Of a stretch of 14,452 bases of DNA, positions 1 through 8,572 are shown piece by piece; the stretch's first letter is position 1, and the number at the start of each line of letters is the position of its first letter. The position numbers and the translations under genes were made by a program. Location of the stretch: contig JALLPB010000586.1 in the NCBI GenBank assembly GCA_036939975.1, forward strand, positions 1-14,452, written 5' to 3'. This DNA is from Cyclostephanos tholiformis (lineage: Eukaryota; Bacillariophyta; Thalassiosirophyceae; Thalassiosirales; Thalassiosiraceae). The notes beneath the pieces are model-generated. The model saw only the letters and a list, made by a program, of their open reading frames with translations, made no database searches and was not told the DNA's origin.

Positions 1-494
1 CGACCATGGTGGACGCCCCCCGGCAATAAAGCATACAACAACCAAATAATATAATATGCGATGGGTCTACATTGTTAAAAATAGAATATATTATCGTTAT
101 TACTATTTTTATGACCTATAAAGCAACCGCGTGTCGACAAATCATCTCATCAGATTGTAATGTGTCAAAATCATTTTACCGCCGATGCAGAGCACCGGCG
201 GTGGCAAAGACCGTGCGTCTCATTTTACTTTGTTCATCCCCGCGACTTGTCCGTCTGGACGATCGCCCATCTCCGAGGGAATGGTGGTCAAAATAGTGGG
301 CAAAGTGATTACTAATTGGTAATTTTAATTTTTGCCTAAAATTGGCCTCTAGATATGGTACCTTATGCCAGTGATGGCGCCTGAGGACGTGGATTTTTAG
401 TGGGTAACTTGGTAAGATTATGTCTTGGGGTGCTAACGCTTGTTTTTCAGCCCCTGAGAGTAGGTTTATGGCCTCAAAACCATATGGTATTGTC

Positions 495-512
495 AGTTAC
501 CATTTGGTAACT
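495..512. repeat. Perfect short palindrome (8-bp arms)
   Basis: An 8-base arm (AGTTACCA) is followed by two bases and its exact reverse complement. The same GGTAAC/GTTACC word recurs nearby around 400-415. It could be a protein-binding site or chance in AT-rich DNA, and no adjacent gene is recognisable. Confidence 0.45.
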
Positions 513-883
513 TTGCCCTTTTGAATATCCATAAAGTGTAACAATGGTTACACAAGTTACAGTGAACTTCTGGGCTCATGTCAACCTGTGGCAAACTATG
601 TAAAATTGGGGTAAGATGCCAAATAGAATCATGATAATGTGTCGGAGATAGAGAGAAAAGACATGCTACTTCTTATCACTTTTTGCCCATCATCTGGTAA
701 AATAATGTTTCTTTACTGACATCTCTCATCACTGGTATCATCCATCAAATTAGTTGAAAGGCAAAAATGTCCCATCTAATACCCCAATCACCCATTCCAG
801 CATGCGATCATTCCAGTTGCATTTCTTAAGCGAGGCCACGTAGGGTAAGGCCAATTTGGTGGCAGATCATAAAAGGTTGTCTA

Positions 884-940
884 ACCACTAAGCCAAGGAC
901 TTTTGACTTGGGGTTAAGTGGTAGAGTAAACCCTCTCTAC
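884..940. repeat. Two adjacent hairpins with tRNA-like words
   Basis: Positions 884-897 and 907-922 form an imperfect stem (14 against 16 bases, with two extra bases in the second arm). Directly after it, GTAGAG at 921-926 pairs with CTCTAC at 935-940. The stretch at 911-926 resembles a tRNA D-arm/box A, but no box B or acceptor stem follows, so a tRNA gene is not supported. Confidence 0.4.
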
Positions 941-1737
941 TCTTTATTTTTACTTATGGTACACCTACGTACCTATCCTATTGTCCCCCCTTAGGTATGA
1001 CCATGCTTAACAGCATTACCCCCCCCCTCCCACCGTGTGTGCCTACCCACTGTACCACGGCATCCGCCACCACCCATACATCTCACTTTTGCAAATATAT
1101 AATCAAGTTGATTTTTGTAAAAGACCCCCCAGTCTATCCCCTTGGAACATCAAAATGCAATTCTTTGCCCAGATCCATTTATTTTTTGTTGTTGTCATCA
1201 TCCGCGCTCTCAACAATCCGATCGCCAAAACATGATAGATATATTCAAGGCAAAAAATGACAATGCAGATGATACTAGATGGTGATGATGGGTAGTGGCG
1301 GGGAGGGGGGAGAGAGAGAAAGGGCACTGACGGGTGGATGATAGAGTAGGGTCAGGGCAGCGTGAGCCAAGATCTAGAGTTTCAGGTGTTTGCATCATCA
1401 GGACACACCGTTCACAGAGACTGTCACAACAGTCGCCGGGGAACCAGCCAGCCATTGATCTGCAAACCAAAAATATCACTAAAATGGTTCCTCTGAGGCC
1501 CAAAAGACTGAATTTAGTCTATTGTGAAAAAATAATAACTTGCTGGAAAATACACATAGCTTAATTATAATTAGATCTGCAGGTAGAGCTTGAAGGGAGC
1601 TTTCCAATAGTACACAGTTTGCCTAATTAAATTTTAACCATAACATAACGAAAAATTAGGTGAAAGCTACATGGTCCCCAAAATCAACTGATAGATTGTG
1701 TATCTATTGTCGCTCTATTAGGCATGAAAAACTTGAG

Positions 1738-1770
1738 CTGGGAGGCTTCCCACGAAGCGAACTCTCCCAG
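1738..1770. repeat. Stem-loop, 7-bp perfect arms with inner stem
   Basis: CTGGGAG at 1738-1744 pairs with CTCCCAG at 1764-1770. Inside it, GCTT and AAGC can form a second short stem. No gene is recognised next to it. Confidence 0.4.
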
Positions 1771-1977
1771 GCTCACATTTGCAATAGGTTCTAGTGTGTG
1801 ATTTGCTGTTTATTGAGCGGAAGTAATACTAGTACTCACAGGACTTGGTAAACACTGACACAGCACGTCGATGATGTGCCATATCTATAAATAGCAAATA
1901 AGAAGAAATAAAAATTAGATACTCTAGTTTTAACAACGTAGACTTGTCATGTAACATGTGGGCTGCCTACGGAATTT

Positions 1978-2032
1978 CATGGCACCGGGGGGAAGCCACC
2001 ATATGGGCCGTAGAACAGCGGTGGCCGCCATG
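1978..2032. repeat. Nested inverted repeat, GC-rich island
   Basis: CATGGC at 1978-1983 pairs with GCCATG at 2027-2032. Within that, GCCACC at 1995-2000 pairs with GGTGGC at 2020-2025. The element is a GC-rich island inside AT-rich DNA about 670 bp upstream of the chitin synthase start. It could be a binding site or the footprint of a small mobile element. No target-site duplication was identified. Confidence 0.4.
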
Positions 2033-2702
2033 GTCGGAGTGTATTGTTTCCTAACTTTGCCTAGATAATCGGCCGTATGTTTAATTTCTACAGGACCTAT
2101 ATATTAATATTATTCCTACGTAGGTAGTCCACAAAAATCTACCTTGACGATGACCAAAAACCACCGTAGTAAGATAGCAGGAAACCTTAATGGAAACGAA
2201 GGATTAAGAAGGGCATTAGAGATAGGGTGGGTCAAACATTGAGATATATAAAATATGAAGTCCCACTTGGATTAAAGTCCATTATTTTTAGAAAACGACA
2301 GATAAAAATTATATGGGACTTTTTGCGATCATGCTAAGCCGGATCACCGGGCTGTAAAAACGTCAGATTTGGAATTGGGGACAGGCCGAGCGACAGAGAG
2401 ACCCAAGACACAATCAAGCTTTCCACGATCCTCAACTTTGCGCCCGTGAAATTTAAATCAGCCCCACCCCTCTACCGACCCATATCCGTTCATTCACGCA
2501 ATCCAAGTGAGGAAATTAATTTACATTTGTCTGTACAATAGATGATTTTTAAGATATCCCCATAATTATTTCTCTGCCTCCCCCTTCATCATATATCACC
2601 GCAGAACCCCCACCCCCCCCCAACAAACAACCTCTTCGCTCCCAAAGCCAAGGTCGATTCGGTTCGATATTATAAACGAAGGAAGGAGGAAGAAGAGGAA
2701 GT

Positions 2703-5700
2703 ATGAACAACCCCTACGGCGGCGACGATCGTTCCCGCGGCGGCGGCGGCGGCTCCTACGCGCCTGGATATTACCCGCATGCGACCGTCCCCCCCCCTCC
2801 CGCCCCCGACGCAGCCTCCGTCTACTCCCAGCAGCTCGTGGTCGCGCCATCCGTCTACTCCGTCGGCCCGGTCCGCGATGACATCTCCCAACTCGGCGAT
2901 CGGACCTTCGAAAGTCGCGCCCGATCCATCGCCGGCAGCGCCGCTCTCGTGCCCAAGGCCAAGTATTCGTGGGCATCCGAAAGCCTAGGTACCCAGTCGA
3001 CGGTCATGACACGTCGATCCCTGGCGACTGCGTCCATTCCCGAACCGGAAATGCAAAAGTCGTCGACCGCTGCCGTCGAGGGACGGATGTGGGCGAGTTT
3101 CGCCTGGATCGTGACGTTCATGATCCCGAACAAGTGCATCATGCGCCCGACCAAGGATGCCAAGCAGGCGTGGCGTGAGAAGGTGGCGTTGTTCATCATC
3201 ATGGTGTCTTGCTCGGTCTTCTTCGTTGGCGTTTTCGGTTTTGTCCCCCTATTGCTATGCAAGGAGGATACCATCTTCAGCCTCCAGGATATATGGCTCC
3301 AAACCGGGGAGAATTGGGTCGTAATTCACGGGATCATATACGACGTCAAGGACCTGATTAATCGTCATCCTGGCGGTGTAGACGGAATCGTCATGTTCCT
3401 TGGGAAGGACGCGTCCAAGGTCTTCCCCCGTGCCCCCCCCGTGGCATTGCCCCAGAAGTGCCTCGATATGGTCAAGGTCGATGCCATGGGCCTCAACATC
3501 GACGGTCCCGAGAATAACTTCACGAATCCCGTCTGTCATGACTTCACAGACCTCGACGTGCTCCTCGGCATCACCTGTCACGACTTCGCGGCAGGTAGTG
3601 AGGGCGTGTACAAGTTCATGGGCGACTTCCAACGTGGCGAATTATCACACACCACGCCAGGCCTGAACGAGATGGGGATCAAGTGGTTCGTGCTGTACGA
3701 TCGCGTTTACGACGTCACCACCTACGTCGATGCGATCAACGAGAATGCAGATCCGGTCGCCGCGGGCGATTCTTTGAATCTCGATAACAACGCCCAGGCG
3801 TACCTTACCCCAACTTTGAACAAGGTCATCATGAACTCGCTCGGGGCCGACGCAACAGACCTGTACGAGGCGCTGTTCGGGAGCGAGGAATACATCGCGT
3901 GCCTCGAGGAGATGTTCTACATCGGACTGTTGGACGATGAGTTCGATACCTTCTGTTACACCCTCAACATCATGATGTACTGCATGTTGGTCTTCGTCGC
4001 CGCGTTGATGATGATACAATTCCTTGCGAGTATGATATACATATGCCCACGCAATCGTACATATACCGAGGAGGACGTCCGATCCCCCGTCATGGTCATG
4101 GTCCCGTGTTACAACGAGGGCGATAACGAATTGCGCAAGACGATCAAGTCGGTACTTAACACCATGTACCCCGACGAGAACAAGGTACTGTTCGTGGTCG
4201 CCGATGGCATGGTCACCGGCAACGGCGAGGATATGAGCACTCCCGAGCACCTTGCGAACATTCTGGGTTTCGACATCGACGAATTCGAGGACGACACCTT
4301 CGAGTACGATTGTATTGGCGTCACCCACACGAAGAACCGTGCGCGGGTGTATCACGGCATCCTCCAGAAAGGGCACAAGTTCCTCAAGTACATCGTCGTC
4401 GTCAAGTGTGGTTTGCCCGCCGAGGCCACCACGAGCTCCAAGCCCGGAAATCGCGGCAAGCGCGATTCGCAGCTTATCACGATCGGGTACTTCAATCGCA
4501 TACACTACGGACGGGAATTGACCGAGCTTGACTCGGCGATACAGCGCGCGATGGTCGATCTCAACCTCCAGGCAGACATGATACGTTTCCTCATGGCCAT
4601 CGATGCCGATACCAGGGTTGATACCATGTCCATCACGCACATGGTCTACGGCATGGACAAGAAGGAGAAGGTTCTGGCGCTGTGCGGTGAGACCAAGGTT
4701 GATAACAAGGCGAGCTCGTGGGTGACGATGATACAGGTCTTCGAGTACTATAATTCCCATCATTTGAAGAAAGCCTTCGAGGCGGCATTCGGTTGCGTTA
4801 CCTGCCTCCCCGGGTGTTTCACCATGTACCGCATCATCGCCGACGACGGCACGCCCCTCCTGCCGGGCGATCCAGTCTTGTACGAGTACAGCCGAAACGA
4901 CATTGAGACGTTGCATGAGAAGAATCTTTACCATCTCGGAGAGGATCGCATGTTGACAACGCTTCTTCTGAAGCACTTCCCGGACAGGAGCCTTACGTTC
5001 ATCCCCGAGGCGACGTGCTGGACAATCGTCCCTCACACGTTTAGAATCCTTTTGTCCCAGCGCCGTCGTTGGATCAATTCCACGATCCATAACATGTTCG
5101 AGCTACTTCGTGTGAACACAATGTGCGGTGTGTGCTGCATCTCGATGAAGGTAGTGGTGGCGATTGACCTCATCGCGACGATGATTCTACCGGCGTCGTT
5201 CTGCTACGCCGTCTACCTATTATTCCTAGTCTTCTTCGAGGATTTGCCAGTGTCCACCGTCCTCCTAGTACTGTACGCGATCATCATGGGAGTGCAGATT
5301 GTTGTCTTTGTGCTGCGTTCTCGCTGGGATTACCTCTGGTGGTTCCTCATCTACTTCACAGTTGGCCTACCGGTGTTTTACCTCATACTTCCCGTTTATT
5401 CCTTCTGGAACATGGACGACTTCTCGTGGGGTAAGACCCGCGCTGTCAGTGGGACTGGGCCGACCAACACCCTCGGAGCCGTCGATGACGAGGATGATGA
5501 CGAGGAAGACGAGAAGGAGAAGCTCAGGAAGTACAGAAATGAGGATGAGGAAGAGACTTACGATTCCCGTACTCGTGATACCCGCAGGAGCACTCGTGAT
5601 ATCCGCAAGAGCAGGGCCGTCCGCGACAGTCGAGATGAGGGGTCCTGCGAAGATAGTTATGACTCAAGAACAGAAAATTATTCCCGCTCGTACCGTACAC

Positions 5701-5777
5701 GAGGGAGCAATGACTCAAGTTCGGGGTCGCGTTCATCTCGGGGTTCTCGGAAGTCGCAATCCAGGTATTACGCATAG
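2703..5777 (+). CDS. Chitin synthase, GT2 family (Chs3/class IV-V-like), with cytochrome b5-like domain
   Basis: This 1024-residue membrane enzyme should polymerise GlcNAc from UDP-GlcNAc into chitin and pass it across the plasma membrane. Order: Gly/Pro/Tyr-rich N-terminus (1-60), membrane segment (160-186), cytochrome b5-like module (about 190-290, HPGG at 222-225), a second degenerate b5-like stretch (325-395), membrane segment (417-447), GT2 catalytic domain (460-800) and membrane segments (about 813-842, 851-872, 876-899). Catalytic motifs are all present: PCYNEG (468-473), D501 in ADG, DAD (634-636), LPGCFTMYR (702-710), EDR (747-749), QRRRW (786-790) and WNMDDFSWGKTR (902-913). The tail from about 926 is acidic and then Asp/Ser/Arg-rich. 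The frame is uninterrupted, and a TAA at 2673-2675 makes 2703 the first in-frame ATG. Function is well supported. Chitin class and cell location are inferred from fungal relatives. It faces the next gene tail to tail. Confidence 0.96.
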   Translation: MNNPYGGDDRSRGGGGGSYAPGYYPHATVPPPPAPDAASVYSQQLVVAPSVYSVGPVRDDISQLGDRTFESRARSIAGSAALVPKAKYSWASESLGTQSTVMTRRSLATASIPEPEMQKSSTAAVEGRMWASFAWIVTFMIPNKCIMRPTKDAKQAWREKVALFIIMVSCSVFFVGVFGFVPLLLCKEDTIFSLQDIWLQTGENWVVIHGIIYDVKDLINRHPGGVDGIVMFLGKDASKVFPRAPPVALPQKCLDMVKVDAMGLNIDGPENNFTNPVCHDFTDLDVLLGITCHDFAAGSEGVYKFMGDFQRGELSHTTPGLNEMGIKWFVLYDRVYDVTTYVDAINENADPVAAGDSLNLDNNAQAYLTPTLNKVIMNSLGADATDLYEALFGSEEYIACLEEMFYIGLLDDEFDTFCYTLNIMMYCMLVFVAALMMIQFLASMIYICPRNRTYTEEDVRSPVMVMVPCYNEGDNELRKTIKSVLNTMYPDENKVLFVVADGMVTGNGEDMSTPEHLANILGFDIDEFEDDTFEYDCIGVTHTKNRARVYHGILQKGHKFLKYIVVVKCGLPAEATTSSKPGNRGKRDSQLITIGYFNRIHYGRELTELDSAIQRAMVDLNLQADMIRFLMAIDADTRVDTMSITHMVYGMDKKEKVLALCGETKVDNKASSWVTMIQVFEYYNSHHLKKAFEAAFGCVTCLPGCFTMYRIIADDGTPLLPGDPVLYEYSRNDIETLHEKNLYHLGEDRMLTTLLLKHFPDRSLTFIPEATCWTIVPHTFRILLSQRRRWINSTIHNMFELLRVNTMCGVCCISMKVVVAIDLIATMILPASFCYAVYLLFLVFFEDLPVSTVLLVLYAIIMGVQIVVFVLRSRWDYLWWFLIYFTVGLPVFYLILPVYSFWNMDDFSWGKTRAVSGTGPTNTLGAVDDEDDDEEDEKEKLRKYRNEDEEETYDSRTRDTRRSTRDIRKSRAVRDSRDEGSCEDSYDSRTENYSRSYRTRGSNDSSSGSRSSRGSRKSQSRYYA

Positions 5778-5981
5778 ATTTGCTTTCTCTTGATGATAGT
5801 TGTGGCGTAGGTTTGAACTTTTTGCAGCCATGTGTCAAGCATAAGTTATATGTTGTAAGGATAAAAACGGATACATAATAGTAATGTCATAACGAAACCC
5901 AGGCTGAGAGCTGCCAAAAAAGATAGATGAACAGGATTTTGGTTACTATCTGAATGCAAACAGAAGAAGATGATTAATTTA
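5778..5981. other. Tail-to-tail intergenic spacer
   Basis: These 204 bases separate the stop codons of two convergent genes and must hold both 3' ends. The sequence is AT-rich. On the minus strand AATAAA overlaps the stop codon of the glycosyltransferase, too close to count as a convincing polyadenylation signal. Overlapping 3' UTRs are likely given the short spacing. Confidence 0.6.
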
Positions 5982-8272
5982 TTAACTCTGATCGTTCGGT
6001 TCGTCATGCTGAACCAGTCTCCGATAACCATCATTACCATAATCGTCGCAGTAACCAAGGTGCTTCGCGCTATCCAAACCGCCGAGCCGAGATTCGCGCA
6101 CCTTGTCCAACGTTTCATCTTTCCAGTAGTAGGATGTAGAGTTGTTCGTCGACAGCGATAGCCACCAATCTTCCAACTCTCGACGGACTCGATACCATTC
6201 TTCGAGTAGCCCACTGCACGTGTCGAATACCACCGTGCCCGGGTTTCCATCGGGGCAATCCCAGGGCTTTTTGCAGAATGTGAAGTGTGCCGTGATGGAA
6301 GACTTCGGGTGTGTACGCTGACAGTCCGTATCAGAGCAGTCTGTTCTCCCATCACGGCAAATAGTGGTGTCTCGAAACCCCTGTATGCGGTAAGGATATC
6401 GGATAAGTTAAGAGGGCGTACACGGGAGAAGACAACGTTAACACGGTGAATCGCCATGTATCAAAGTTCGGTCTTTCTCGCTCACCATCTTTTTTGGGTC
6501 CAACGGTGTGGCACGTGGAAACTTGTATGTCGACTTCCTCGGATTGTCCCCCATCTGATTGTAAACGCACCGATCCAACTCCGCCTCGTTGTGCATGCCC
6601 GCGGGGGCCACGTCCTCGTAGTAGTAGGGCAATATCCCCTGGAACGTGACGTCGCCGTAGAATCCTCCGTGCCTTCCCCCCCATCCTTCACGTCTGTGCC
6701 GTCCAAAGACGAATTCACCACGCTTCAGTATGGTGCGATAGCGTTCCAATACGTCCAAGTCGGGCCTGACAACGAGGAATCCGCCCTGATATCCCACCGG
6801 CGCGTTAATCCCGGGTTTGTTCACCTGGTTGTAATCGCGCGTGAAGGCGGCATCTATCGGACGGGAGAAATTCACATCCTTCGTACGTGGCAACCTCGCG
6901 AGCGGGAGCAATTTCCTATGCGATACGTCGTTGCTCCCATCATAATTTCCCAGCATGACGTCGAACAGATCGTCCATGGGACGAAGCAACAACGAATCGA
7001 AGTCGAGGTGGACCGCCAATACGTGCTCCACCATGCCGTATACGTGCAATTTCAGGAGCTCCGCGTAACCGCAGCATCTGTTTTTTTTGGGAGGGGGTGA
7101 AACGAACAATGATATTATGGAAATGCGTTTTCGAGATATGCGGTGTGGGTTTCTCCCAACGACGTGATTCCTCCCTCCTTTCCATGTGTATAAGTTACGT
7201 ACCCATCCTCGCTCATTATCATGGCGAGCTTTTTCGGATGCTCGCCCGGACGACGCGCCGTTGGACCATCGACGGGACGGTCCCTCCCGACGTATCCCAT
7301 ACCCTTCCATTCCTCGTAGAACCGGTTGGCGGTATGATTGCCATTCTCATCATCGTCATCGTCATCGTCGTCTTTCACCTCAAACAACGGTACCAACGAT
7401 GCACGGTGCAATATGGTATAACCGATCCTACGAAGATAACGAGCGCATTCGCCCTTGGCGCCCTCGATGTCCGGACTCGCCGCCGGATCCACGAATGCGT
7501 AGGCCACATGTCGGTACCGACCCCCCTCGCCCCCATATCGCGGACCGTGCGACGCGTCGGCGAGCTGCCTCGACTGGGGTGTCCAACCGTACGAATTCCT
7601 GCGGATCGAATGCAGCAACACCGCCGCCCCGTCGAGTCCGGCGTATTTACCGCGACAGTCGGTGAGGGTCGTGACGTATGCGATTACGGGCGGGAGCTTC
7701 CTTCCGGTGCTCGGGTCGGTATCCGGTGGTAGGGGCGGGACGGGATCTGGAATGCGCGTCTTCCAAAATCGGGAATAATTCACATGGGACGATTCGTACC
7801 CCCTGAGGCGATATAACCTCCTCGCGTTCGTGGGCTCGTACGTGGTCGTTTGATCAGGCTCGACCATTGCCGCCCCGGTGGTATTGGTCGGTGGAATTTC
7901 GGGGGAGCGGGGGACGCGACCCCCCCCGTCGTACTGGGCGGGTCGTTCGGGCGAGGGATCTCGAGCGATAATCTCAGTGGCGATGCCGTCGTTTGTCAAA
8001 TTCGACGGAGGGGTGCCGATTCCCCCCTCCACGGGCCAGGATGCAGACGAGGAGTAGGAGACGTCCTCCAGCATCCTATAGGTCACATATTCCACGAATA
8101 GCAACGTTATGAACGCGACGAGGAGCATGCCGGGGAGGCCGAACCCGCCAAGACGGAGCTGGCGTCCTCTGCTCCGCCTTGCAGTAGCGGGGGGCGGAAA
8201 CGATGGCAGATGATGACGATGTGTGCAATCATCATCATCGGTCTCGCGCTTACCCCCTCCTCGGCGTTGCAT
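5982..8272 (-). CDS. Type II membrane glycosyltransferase, GT8/glycogenin-like fold, three exons
   Basis: CDS is join(8272..7203, 7077..6486, 6380..5982), giving 686 residues. Layout: basic/acidic cytosolic N-terminus, one membrane anchor (about 46-63), a Pro/Ser-rich luminal stem with sequons at N91, N130 and N165, then a nucleotide-sugar transferase domain. Family signs are IAYVTTLT (197-204), LDGAAVLLHSIR (213-224), CCG then ELLKL (358-367), the metal-binding DFD after HL (382-384), GGFYGDVTFQG followed by PYYY, and HFTFCKKPWDC (586-596), matching the late HxxxxKPW signature of GT8-like enzymes. It probably adds a sugar to glycoprotein or polysaccharide acceptors in the Golgi; donor and acceptor are unknown. 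An Asp run (301-308) comes from a GAT/GAC repeat. Splices restore frame exactly (phase 2, then phase 0), and each join brings conserved motifs together. The start at 8272 is the first in-frame ATG of the open frame, but an alternative first exon is possible. Confidence 0.85.
6381..6485 (-). other. Intron 2 of the GT8-like gene (105 bp)
   Basis: The donor is ATG|GTGAGC at 6485 and the acceptor is CATACAG at 6381, with a CTTAAC branch-like word about 27-33 bases upstream. Splicing is in phase 0 and joins DPKKM to GFRDTTICRDG. The unspliced frame stops at 6438-6440, inside this intron, which would remove the HFTFCKKPW block. Confidence 0.82.
7078..7202 (-). other. Intron 1 of the GT8-like gene (125 bp)
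   Basis: The donor is GG|GTACGT at 7202 and the acceptor is AACAG at 7078. The split glycine codon (GG+A) joins MIMSEDG to the conserved CCGYAELLKL. The intron ends with an A8 run just before CAG. Read as one continuous frame, this stretch would interrupt the most conserved block of the enzyme. Confidence 0.85.
7341..7373. repeat. Coding trinucleotide repeat (poly-Asp)
   Basis: Interspersed GAT/GAC triplets on the minus strand encode eight consecutive aspartates (residues 301-308) in a loop of the GT8-like protein, between the N-terminal strand region and the CCG motif. Mixed codons suggest an older repeat, but length variation between strains is plausible. Confidence 0.7.
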
Positions 8273-8357
8273 GTGGGGCGAAGGGAGGCAACGATGAGGT
8301 AGAAGTATATGAATTTCTGTCGGGACTTGACAGAGTGAGATAATGAGAATCACACAT
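8250..8357 (-). other. 36-codon upstream ORF overlapping the GT8-like start
   Basis: An ATG at 8357-8355 opens a frame that ends with TAA at 8252-8250, 23 bases past the proposed main ATG at 8272 and in a different frame. It is either a repressive overlapping uORF or the true first exon: a GTAAGC donor begins at 8253 and CAG acceptors lie at 8169-8171. Splicing 8253-8169 (85 bp) would restore the main frame at codon 36. Confidence 0.5.
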
Positions 8358-8459
8358 CTTGGAAGACCCCCCCGATGCGGTCCATGTCAAATAATATGAA
8401 GGATGATGCTGCGCTGCAAAAGGAGTTATTATTTGTTTTCTTTACTTCTTGGTCTCTCT

Positions 8460-8532
8460 GGTCCTACCGTAGACCTTGTACCAGGTTCTACGGTATTTTT
8501 AGGACCCAAAAGACACGTCTGTTTTTTGGGTC
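8460..8532. promoter_or_regulatory. Two overlapping hairpins upstream of the GT8-like gene
   Basis: Hairpin A pairs ACCGTAGA (8466-8473) with TCTACGGT (8487-8494), extended by GGTCCT (8460-8465) with AGGACC (8501-8506) across a bulge. Hairpin B pairs GACCCAAAA (8503-8511) with TTTTGGGTC (8524-8532). They share 8503-8506, so they exclude each other. The element lies about 190-260 bases upstream of the GT8-like start, in its probable promoter or 5' leader. No function is known. Confidence 0.4.
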
Positions 8533-8572
8533 GACGAGACCCCACCATGGCGGCCCTTCATTCGACCCCATC

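Larger units (their letters stand above)
1..2702. other. Upstream intergenic region, no supported gene
   Basis: I see no convincing coding sequence here. Open frames are under 100 codons, lack recognisable motifs and overlap one another on both strands. The DNA is AT-rich with patches of C runs near 1019-1032 and 2608-2622. The last 130 bases before the chitin synthase start are pyrimidine-rich and then purine-rich, a plausible 5' leader, but I cannot place a TATA box or start site with confidence. Several short inverted repeats are listed separately. Confidence 0.6.

Noticed and set aside
911..940. tRNA gene or tRNA-derived SINE, from a box A-like GGTTAAGTGGTAGAG
   Set aside because: No box B (GGTTCGANNCC) or pairing acceptor stem follows at the right distance; only hairpins remain.
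1210..1503. 97-codon minus ORF with a signal-peptide-like start and Cys-rich patch
   Set aside because: The rest is low-complexity (His run, purine-rich DNA) with no family pattern, so chance is the simpler explanation.
3645..5090. 481-codon open frame antisense to the chitin synthase
   Set aside because: It mirrors the C/G-rich third codon positions of the sense gene, has no recognisable domain, and overlaps the most conserved catalytic region.
5978..5983. AATAAA polyadenylation signal of the GT8-like gene
   Set aside because: It overlaps the stop codon, too early for a normal 3' end, and diatom genes often lack a strict AATAAA.
5846..6457. 203-codon minus ORF as a separate gene
   Set aside because: It lies in the wrong frame over exon 3 and intron 2 of the GT8-like gene and has no motifs, while the frame ending at 5982 carries the family signature.
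6456..7732. Plus-strand ORFs of 214 and 211 codons
   Set aside because: They are antisense to exons 1 and 2 of the GT8-like gene, where splicing and motifs support the minus strand.
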